A DNA stretch of 6,138 nt from Rickettsiales bacterium (lineage in GTDB: Bacteria; Pseudomonadota; Alphaproteobacteria; TMED109): NCBI GenBank assembly GCA_002720125.1, contig PBGQ01000033.1, positions 11,402 through 17,539 of the forward strand. Direction: 5' to 3'. The notes below the pieces were generated by a model. The model saw nothing but the letters and a program-made list of their open reading frames with translations, searched no databases and had not been told where the DNA came from. Shown piece by piece: positions 1-5,577 of this stretch. Made by a program: the position numbers and the translations under genes. The first letter of the stretch is position 1; the number at the start of each line of letters is the position of its first letter.

Positions 1-32
1 CGTTAAAAAGAAATTACAATAAATTTTCTACT

Positions 33-1754
33 GTGATGTTATATATACGGTTGCTTAAGAAATGGGGCAAGAAGGAAAAAAAAAATTTTCTTTTTGCAAA
101 TTTTTTAATGTTGTTAGTTGCTGGTTCAACAGCCATGTATCCACTCATAATAGATTTTGCTTTTAATTCCATTACAGAAAAAAATAATAAGAGCTTTTAT
201 TACATACCACTTTTTGTAGTAGGAATCACGCTCCTTAAAAGTCTTTCACAATTTTACCAAACAATTTTTGTAGGAAAAGTTGCAAATAGCATTATAAAAT
301 CTATTCAAATAGCTTTATATGAAAAAATCATAAATTTTGATATTTTACTATTAAATGAATATAAATCAGGATCTTTGCAATCAAGATTTATTAATGATCT
401 TAACATTTTAAAAGAAGCTATAATAAGAACGATAAATAATTTAATTAGAGACTTCTTTACATTAATAGGATTAATAATAAGTATGTTTTATTTAGATTGG
501 GTTCTATCTTTATGTGTTATATTAATATATCCATTATGCATAAGGCCAATAATTGCTATCGGGAAATCAACTAGAATAATTTCTATTAAGCTACAAGAAA
601 AGATATCAGGAGCAAGTGCCTTTTTAAATGAAAGTTTTTCAGCTATAAGAGTTATAAAAACATTTAATTTAGAAAATTTACAAAAATCAAGAGCAGAAAA
701 AAAGTTTAATCAAATTTTCAACAAAAATATTGAAATAGTAAAAACTAGAGCAAAGATTGAGCCAACTTTAGAAGTTATAGGAGGAATTGCAATATCTTTA
801 GTTTTATTGTTTGCTGGAATAAGAATTTCTAGTGGAAATGCTGATATTGGTTCTTTTTCAGGTTTTATTAGCGCGTTGCTAATAGCTGTACAACCTGCAA
901 GAGCATTAGGTACACTAAATACCATTTTACAGGAAGGAGCTGCTTCTTTATTAAGATTGGAAGATATGCTCAAGAAGCAGAATATTACATTTCCTATTAA
1001 AAAGAATAATTCTATAAATATCAGTAAAGCGAATATTTTGTTCAAAAATGTTTCTTTCTCTTATGACAAAAGAAAAGTTGTTCTTAAAAATATAAATTGT
1101 TTAGTAAGAGAGAAGGAAGATATAGTTATAGCCGGTGAAAATGGTTCGGGAAAATCAACTTTTATAAATATGATTCCTAGATTATTTGATCCGTCAAAAG
1201 GTAAAATTTTAATAGATGGAAAAGATACTACAAGATTTAACCATAAGAGCTTACGTGACCATATTGCCTTAGTTTCACAAGATGTAATCCTATTTGATAC
1301 ATCAATAAAGAATAATATAAAAATAGCTAAAGAAGGGTCTACATTTGAAGATATTGTTAATGCTTGTAAATATGCAGATGCACATAATTTCATCATTAGA
1401 CTTAGCAAAGGATATGATACTGTAGTTGGCGAAAGGGGATTAAATTTATCTGGTGGACAAAGACAAAAAATTGCAATAGCGAGAGCAATTTTAAAAAATC
1501 CAAAAATACTAATATTAGATGAGGCGTATAGTTCTTTGGACAAGCCATCAGAAAAAAGAATCAATGCAGCTATAGAAGAAATAGGCAAAAATATTACAAC
1601 ATTTAAAATAGTTCATGATATTAAAACTATTAAAAAAGCAAAAAGAATATTTTTCTTTAAGGAAGGACAGCTGACAGGAGACGGAAATCATGAAACATTA
1701 GTGAAAACGAATGGTTCTTATAAGAATTATTTTTTTAAAGTAAGTGAAATGTAA
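33..1754 (+). CDS. MsbA-type ABC exporter, fused permease and ATPase (5' end possibly outside window)
   Basis: This is a half-size ABC exporter of the MsbA/lipid-exporter type, expected to work as an inner-membrane homodimer that flips lipids or other amphipathic substrates using ATP. The N-terminal half is a type-1 membrane domain with about six hydrophobic segments (near residues 20-44, 56-76, 138-156, 157-175, 247-266, 272-290). The C-terminal half (about 331-573) is the ATPase: aromatic A-loop Tyr344, Walker A GENGSGKST (368-376), Q-loop Gln416, signature LSGGQ (472-476), Walker B ILILDE (492-497), D-loop SSLD (500-503) and switch His528. All catalytic motifs are intact. The length (573 aa) is close to MsbA (about 582). 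The start is uncertain: GTG at 33 and ATG at 36 lack a clear Shine-Dalgarno, only about 18 residues precede the first membrane segment, and the frame has no stop back to the left edge. The real start may therefore be upstream. The substrate cannot be read from sequence, so I give no gene symbol. Confidence 0.93.
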   Translation: MMLYIRLLKKWGKKEKKNFLFANFLMLLVAGSTAMYPLIIDFAFNSITEKNNKSFYYIPLFVVGITLLKSLSQFYQTIFVGKVANSIIKSIQIALYEKIINFDILLLNEYKSGSLQSRFINDLNILKEAIIRTINNLIRDFFTLIGLIISMFYLDWVLSLCVILIYPLCIRPIIAIGKSTRIISIKLQEKISGASAFLNESFSAIRVIKTFNLENLQKSRAEKKFNQIFNKNIEIVKTRAKIEPTLEVIGGIAISLVLLFAGIRISSGNADIGSFSGFISALLIAVQPARALGTLNTILQEGAASLLRLEDMLKKQNITFPIKKNNSINISKANILFKNVSFSYDKRKVVLKNINCLVREKEDIVIAGENGSGKSTFINMIPRLFDPSKGKILIDGKDTTRFNHKSLRDHIALVSQDVILFDTSIKNNIKIAKEGSTFEDIVNACKYADAHNFIIRLSKGYDTVVGERGLNLSGGQRQKIAIARAILKNPKILILDEAYSSLDKPSEKRINAAIEEIGKNITTFKIVHDIKTIKKAKRIFFFKEGQLTGDGNHETLVKTNGSYKNYFFKVSEM

Positions 1755-1759
1755 TTCAT

Positions 1760-2428
1760 CTACTCCCTTTTTAAAATTTTATCAACAACTACATCAAATA
1801 AAGAATTACTTTTAAACCTTGATTTCAATTCCTCTTGATTATATTCATTCTTTACCCAACTTATGAATTCAATCGGAGAATTCTTTCTATTTTTTATTGC
1901 TGACTCAAAAAAGTAATCAAGAATTCCGGTCTTAGCATATTTTATATGTAAATGCTTTATAGATAATTGTTTGCTAGCTTCTTTTGTGGAGTAGTTTCTT
2001 TTTCCTATTAAATATAAACATGATGCTAGACCAACTCTATCAGCACCTGATTTACAATGAATCAAAGCAGGATACTCTACTTTATCAATTAAACTAAAAA
2101 AATTAAGAATTTTTTCTTTAGACGGCATATCTCTTGAAGAAATAGGATAGTCGTAAAGTTTAATTCCATTATCAACACAGTAGTCTCTTTCTAAGAAATA
2201 CGAAGAACAGTATCTTTTTCCTCTTAAGTTAATTATACTTTTTATTTTATATTTTTTAACAAACTTTTTTATCTGAAAAGGATAAGGCTGGTTACTCCTA
2301 TACATTTTCCCAGGTAATTCTTCCCAAGAACTCCAAAAAACTCGTAAAATCCCATGGTCTGATAATGAAGAGTCTAGATATGATAATAGTTTATTATAAA
2401 AACCAGTTGTTTTACCTCTTTGCCACAT
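1760..2428 (-). CDS. Tyrosine/dual-specificity phosphatase family protein (CX5R active site)
   Basis: This is a 222-residue cysteine-dependent phosphatase. The P-loop HCKSGADR (124-131) gives nucleophile Cys125 and phosphate-binding Arg131; Asp100 in the segment SSRDMPS (97-103) is the likely general acid. The upstream part (GKMYRSNQPYP, 40-50, then SIINLRG, 64-70) is the usual beta-strand lead-in of bacterial dual-specificity-like phosphatases, and the C-terminus ends in a basic ILKRE. I recall this arrangement in a family widespread in Alphaproteobacteria and annotated only as tyrosine phosphatase. No signal peptide or membrane segment is seen, so it is probably cytoplasmic. The substrate is unknown and could be a phosphoprotein, phospholipid or nucleotide; catalytic activity is inferred from intact motifs. 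It converges on the ABC exporter with a 5-base gap and is divergent from the dcd-murA string. The ATG at 2428 is the natural start, since the next upstream sequence is non-coding AT-rich DNA; no Shine-Dalgarno is obvious. Confidence 0.88.
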   Translation of the reverse strand: MWQRGKTTGFYNKLLSYLDSSLSDHGILRVFWSSWEELPGKMYRSNQPYPFQIKKFVKKYKIKSIINLRGKRYCSSYFLERDYCVDNGIKLYDYPISSRDMPSKEKILNFFSLIDKVEYPALIHCKSGADRVGLASCLYLIGKRNYSTKEASKQLSIKHLHIKYAKTGILDYFFESAIKNRKNSPIEFISWVKNEYNQEELKSRFKSNSLFDVVVDKILKRE

Positions 2429-2471
2429 ATTTTATTTTATAAACTAATTTTAATTAAACTGAAAATATTAT

Positions 2472-2499
2472 TTTATATTGTAGTTTATAAGATTGTAAA
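2472..2499 (-). promoter_or_regulatory. Candidate sigma70-type promoter for the phosphatase gene
   Basis: Read on the minus strand, TTTACA (2499-2494) matches the -35 consensus at five of six positions. It is followed after 16 bases by TATAAA (2477-2472) as a -10. This would give a leader of about 36 bases before the phosphatase ATG at 2428. In such AT-rich DNA TATA-like hexamers are common, so this is a suggestion only. I could not find an equally good promoter for the plus-strand gene string in the same 90-base region. Confidence 0.35.
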
Positions 2500-2518
2500 A
2501 AGTGTTATTGTTATTTTT

Positions 2519-2644
2519 ATGAATAGAGAAAAGAAAATTATATACAAGCGAAAAATTTTAGAGGAAATGAAAAAAAACCTTTTTAGAAGGAAAGAGCAAC
2601 AAAGTAATTTTAAGAAAGTTCAAGAAAGAAGGAAATCTAAATGA
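2519..2644 (+). CDS. Small basic protein of unknown function, upstream of and coupled to dcd
   Basis: A 41-residue reading frame begins with ATG at 2519 and ends with TGA at 2642-2644; the stop overlaps the dcd start codon as ATGA, which suggests translational coupling. The product is strongly charged: 17 of 41 residues are Lys or Arg and 5 are Glu. The core [12 protein letters not shown] (17-28) resembles short alphaproteobacterial proteins with an L-x-x-N-L-x-R-R-K-x-Q pattern that I recall from memory as uncharacterised. It looks like one continuous amphipathic helix, without membrane segment or signal. The same frame is open back to a TTG at 2420, but that upstream stretch encodes an unlikely hydrophobic run and overlaps the divergent phosphatase start, so I reject it. 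No good Shine-Dalgarno precedes ATG 2519. It is probably a real small gene; its function is unknown and nucleic-acid or ribosome binding is only a guess from charge. Confidence 0.62.
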   Translation: MNREKKIIYKRKILEEMKKNLFRRKEQQSNFKKVQERRKSK

Positions 2645-3195
2645 CTGTTATGTCTGATAAATGGATAGTAGAACAGGTTGAGAAAAATAATATTATAGAA
2701 CCATTCGAGAAAAATCAAAAAAGAGACGGGTCTATATCTTATGGTTTATCAAGCTATGGCTATGATGCTAGAGTTGCTGATGAGTTTAAAATATTCACAA
2801 ACGTAAATAATGCTATTGTAGATCCCAAAGATTTCAGTATGGAAGGGTTTGTAGAAAAAAAATCAGAAACGTGCATAATCCCCCCAAACAGCTTTGTTTT
2901 GGCAAGAACAGTAGAGTTTTTCCGTATACCAAGGGATGTTCTAGTAATATGTCTTGGAAAATCAACATATGCAAGATGTGGAATCATAGTTAATGTCACT
3001 CCATTAGAGCCAGAATGGCAAGGACACGTCACTCTTGAATTTTCAAATACTAGTCCTTTACCGGCAAAAATTTATGCATTTGAAGGGGCTTGTCAGTTTT
3101 TATTTTTGAAAGGAAATGAAAATCCTAATTTGTCTTATGCAGATAGAAAAGGCAAATATATGCATCAAAAAGGAGTAACTCTGCCGAGGTTGTAA
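2641..3195 (+). CDS. dcd: dCTP deaminase
   Basis: Dcd deaminates dCTP to dUTP in the cytoplasm, feeding dUMP and then dTMP synthesis via dUTPase. The 184-residue protein opens with MSDKWI (4-9) and carries the conserved core [10 protein letters not shown] (105-114), with Ser108 and Arg112 in the substrate site, then [10 protein letters not shown] (117-126) and the catalytic glutamate Glu133 in TLEFSNT (131-137). It ends with the typical KGVTLPRL. Length and motifs fit the monofunctional family; this active-site variant is the one usual in Alphaproteobacteria. The start at 2641 is supported by a Shine-Dalgarno AAGGA (2629-2633) seven bases upstream and by the ATGA overlap with the preceding small gene; an in-frame ATG at 2650 is a less likely alternative. 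murA follows after one base, so both are surely cotranscribed. Confidence 0.97.
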   Translation: MTVMSDKWIVEQVEKNNIIEPFEKNQKRDGSISYGLSSYGYDARVADEFKIFTNVNNAIVDPKDFSMEGFVEKKSETCIIPPNSFVLARTVEFFRIPRDVLVICLGKSTYARCGIIVNVTPLEPEWQGHVTLEFSNTSPLPAKIYAFEGACQFLFLKGNENPNLSYADRKGKYMHQKGVTLPRL

Positions 3196-3196
3196 A

Positions 3197-4474
3197 ATGG
3201 ACCATATTCTTATAAAGGGAGGCTATAAATTAGAAGGTAAGATAGAAATATCTGGGTCTAAAAATGCAGCTTTGCCAATTATTGCAGCGACACTTTTGTC
3301 AGATAAGATTATAGAACTAGCCAATATTCCAAACTTAGTAGATGTCATGTCCATGTTTGAATTATTAAGTAGCCTAGGGGCGAAATTTAAGAAAGAGTCT
3401 CCGGTATTATTAAAAAAAACTAGCATTCATGCAAGAGATATAACCTCTAGTGAAGCAAGTTACAGTTTAGTAAGAAAAATGAGAGCATCTTTCTTAGTAC
3501 TAGGACCATTGTTAACTAGGGAAGGAGTAGCAAAAGTTTCTTTACCTGGTGGATGTGCTATTGGTACAAGACCAGTAGATTTGCATTTAAAGGCTATGAA
3601 ATGTTTGGGCGCAACAATAAAGCTAGAGGATGGATATGTTTATGCCAAGGCTCCTAAAGGAGGTCTAAAAGGTAATACAATTAATTTTCAAAGTGTTTCT
3701 GTTGGAGCTACTGAGAACGCTATAATGGCAGCAGTATTAGCTAGAGGTGAAACTATTATCAAAAATGCGGCAGTAGAACCAGAAATAGTTGATCTATGCT
3801 TTTTTCTCAATTCAATTGGAGCAAAAATAGCGAATGCCGGAGAAAAAACATTACTTATTCAAGGAGTGCAAAGTCTTAAAGGAGGAAGGCATTCTGTTAT
3901 TCCAGATAGAATAGAAGCTTGTACCTATATTATTGCTGCTGCTATAACAAAAAGCAAGTTAGATATAATTAACATCCATGCTGAACACTTAAACAATTTT
4001 TTAAAAGTAATGAACTCAATGGGACTAAATTATGATTTATATGATAATAAAATATGTATAAAACCTTGCGATAAATTAAAATCCATAAGTATTAAAACCG
4101 AAGAGTATCCAGGTTTTTCAACAGATATGCAGGCTCAAATAATGACGCTAGCATGTCTAGTTGAAGGAAATTCCGAAATTGAAGAGAACATTTTTGAGAA
4201 TAGATTTATGCATGTACCTGAATTAAATAGACTAGGTGCAGAAATAAATATAGAGGGTAACAAGGCTATTATTAGAGGTAATAGAAAACTGATAGGAGCA
4301 GAAGTAATGGCAACCGATCTGAGAGCATCTGTTTCTCTAATTCTGGCAGGATTGGTTGCAAAAGGTGAAACAATAGTTAATAGAATTTATCACCTAGATA
4401 GAGGATACGAGAAGATAGAAAAGAAATTATCTAATTGTGGAGCAAAAATTAAGAGAATTAGAAATGACAAATAA
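3197..4474 (+). CDS. murA: UDP-N-acetylglucosamine 1-carboxyvinyltransferase (MurA)
   Basis: MurA transfers enolpyruvate from phosphoenolpyruvate to UDP-N-acetylglucosamine, the first committed step of peptidoglycan synthesis, in the cytoplasm. The 425-residue protein is full length for the family (E. coli 419). The N-terminus has the substrate-binding Lys22-Asn23 in ISGSKNAALP (18-27). The mobile loop PGGCAIGTRP (117-126) carries catalytic Cys120, equivalent to E. coli Cys115 and the fosfomycin target; the Cys-to-Asp form linked to natural fosfomycin resistance is not present. The later segment YPGFSTDMQAQ (304-314) holds catalytic Asp310, and DRGYE (401-405) holds Arg402, equivalent to E. 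coli Arg397. The start is supported by GAGG (3186-3189) seven bases before the ATG. It follows dcd by one base and overlaps the next gene by 11 bases. Confidence 0.98.
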   Translation: MDHILIKGGYKLEGKIEISGSKNAALPIIAATLLSDKIIELANIPNLVDVMSMFELLSSLGAKFKKESPVLLKKTSIHARDITSSEASYSLVRKMRASFLVLGPLLTREGVAKVSLPGGCAIGTRPVDLHLKAMKCLGATIKLEDGYVYAKAPKGGLKGNTINFQSVSVGATENAIMAAVLARGETIIKNAAVEPEIVDLCFFLNSIGAKIANAGEKTLLIQGVQSLKGGRHSVIPDRIEACTYIIAAAITKSKLDIINIHAEHLNNFLKVMNSMGLNYDLYDNKICIKPCDKLKSISIKTEEYPGFSTDMQAQIMTLACLVEGNSEIEENIFENRFMHVPELNRLGAEINIEGNKAIIRGNRKLIGAEVMATDLRASVSLILAGLVAKGETIVNRIYHLDRGYEKIEKKLSNCGAKIKRIRNDK

Positions 4475-4898
4475 AATTGCTTGGCGTCCTCTCAAATTAA
4501 GAGCAGTGGATGATAGAGATCTTTTAATTTTTTCTGAATGCATATATGATGCTATATTATTGCCTACTGAGTTAAATTATGACCATAAAACAAAGCAATT
4601 TGCTATGGCTGTAGAGAGATTTACTTGGGAAATTGCAGATGGTAAAGATTATAATCTCATGCAAGTATTATCAATTTTGCTTGTAAATGGAGTTGAGAAG
4701 GTAGAAACTAAAGATTATTTCAAAAATAATACAATTAATAATTTAATTTCTATAAGCAATGTTGACAATAACATACTTATACTGCTTAATGATGATCAAG
4801 TTTTAAATCTAAAGGTAATAGAATGGAGTTGTATGTTGCGAGATGTAGGAAAACCGTGGTTTCCAGCTATTACACCCTCTCACTTAAAAAATGATTAA
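4464..4898 (+). CDS. DUF2948 family protein
   Basis: A 144-residue protein (from ATG 4464) of unknown function that I assign to DUF2948 from its pattern: a start of the form WRPLKLRAVDDRDLLIFSEC, then YDAILLP, a QFAMAVERFTWE segment, a central VLSILLVNGVEKV strand, and a C-terminal DVGKPWFPAITPSH motif. In Alphaproteobacteria this family is, to my knowledge, typically found next to murA and hisD, which is exactly its place here. No catalytic motif, signal peptide or membrane segment is visible; it is likely a small soluble protein. The frame is also open to a GTG at 4437, but ATG 4464 fits the family's start and has an AAGAG (4451-4455) at usable distance, so it is preferred; it overlaps murA by 11 bases. 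The 3' end overlaps hisG by 8 bases. Confidence 0.85.
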   Translation: MTNKIAWRPLKLRAVDDRDLLIFSECIYDAILLPTELNYDHKTKQFAMAVERFTWEIADGKDYNLMQVLSILLVNGVEKVETKDYFKNNTINNLISISNVDNNILILLNDDQVLNLKVIEWSCMLRDVGKPWFPAITPSHLKND

Positions 4899-5577
4899 AC
4901 AAAAAACAAAAAACAAAAAAAAAAATATTATTATTGCTGTTCCTAAGGGAAGAATCCTTGAAGAATTAACACCCATACTTAAAAAAATAAACATAATGCC
5001 AGACGAAGATTTTTTCGATGAAAGTTCCAGAAGATTAATGTTTAATACGAGTAATATAAATGTAAATATAATAAAAGTAAGAAGTTTTGACGTGGCTAAT
5101 TTTGTAGCATTCGGAGGAGCTCATATAGGAGTAGTTGGACTTGATGTTATAAAAGAATTTTCTTACAATGAAATTTATGCACCAGTTAATCTAGGCATAG
5201 GCAAATGTAGAATGTCAATTGCAGAACCAGATAAACTGGCTTTGAAGGATGATCCCACTACTTGGAGTCACTTGAAGGTAGCAACCAAATATCCAAAAAT
5301 AACCAAAAGCCATTTTGCGGCTAGAGGAGTACAGGCTGAATGTCTTAAGTTAAACGGTTCGTTAGAATTAGCGCCTTCCTTAGGATTGACCAACAGAATT
5401 GTTGATTTGGTATCAACTGGTAAAACTTTAAAGGAAAATGGTTTGACTGAAATAGAAAAGATTATGGATATTACTACTTTTCTTATAGTTAATAGAAATA
5501 TGGCTAAATCTAGTCCAAAGAGGATTAATCACGTTATAACCAGTTTTAGAGAGGTAATTAGTGCTGAAAAAAATTAA
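4891..5577 (+). CDS. hisG: ATP phosphoribosyltransferase, short-form catalytic subunit (HisG)
   Basis: HisG condenses ATP with phosphoribosyl pyrophosphate (PRPP) to start histidine synthesis. Visible motifs are VPKGRI (17-22), SFDVANFVAFGGAHIGVVG (65-83) and the PRPP-binding loop DLVSTGKTLKENGL (172-185). At 228 residues it lacks the roughly 70-residue C-terminal histidine-sensing domain of long HisG (about 299 aa), so it is the short form, which in known systems works as a hetero-octamer with the regulatory HisZ protein. No hisZ is in this window. The start at 4891 overlaps the upstream gene by 8 bases and has no Shine-Dalgarno, so translation may depend on coupling. The N-terminus is an unusual Lys-rich extension (MIKQKTKNKKKN) whose codons include an 11-A run at 4915-4925. 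No alternative ATG, GTG or TTG start lies between it and the conserved core. Confidence 0.96.
   Translation: MIKQKTKNKKKNIIIAVPKGRILEELTPILKKINIMPDEDFFDESSRRLMFNTSNINVNIIKVRSFDVANFVAFGGAHIGVVGLDVIKEFSYNEIYAPVNLGIGKCRMSIAEPDKLALKDDPTTWSHLKVATKYPKITKSHFAARGVQAECLKLNGSLELAPSLGLTNRIVDLVSTGKTLKENGLTEIEKIMDITTFLIVNRNMAKSSPKRINHVITSFREVISAEKN
5548..5554 (+). promoter_or_regulatory. Ribosome binding site setting the GTG start of hisD
   Basis: The sequence AGAGAGG ends six bases before GTG 5561, inside the last codons of hisG. It is the best Shine-Dalgarno match in the window. It decides the hisD start, because no ATG occurs in that frame before the conserved core. Confidence 0.7.

Noticed and set aside
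710..1588. Two minus-strand open frames (710-1045 and 1061-1588) inside the ABC exporter gene
   Set aside because: They lie fully antisense to a well-supported exporter, show no family motifs, and arise from low stop frequency opposite AT-rich coding DNA.
1738..1765. Weak inverted repeat (TGAA...TTCA) around the exporter stop codon as a terminator
   Set aside because: The stem is only about four to five AT-rich pairs and is not followed directly by a convincing T-run, so it is within chance expectation.
2420..2518. Extension of the small plus-strand ORF back to TTG 2420
   Set aside because: It would overlap the divergent phosphatase start, has no ribosome binding site, and adds an Ile/Leu/Val/Tyr-rich stretch typical of translated AT-rich non-coding DNA.
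2760..3426. Minus-strand open frames opposite dcd (2760-3032) and murA (3223-3426)
   Set aside because: They are antisense shadows of strongly conserved genes, with no recognisable domain and no ribosome binding context.
4437..4463. GTG 4437 as start of the DUF2948 gene
   Set aside because: It would lengthen the murA overlap to 38 bases and add residues not expected in the family; ATG 4464 fits better.
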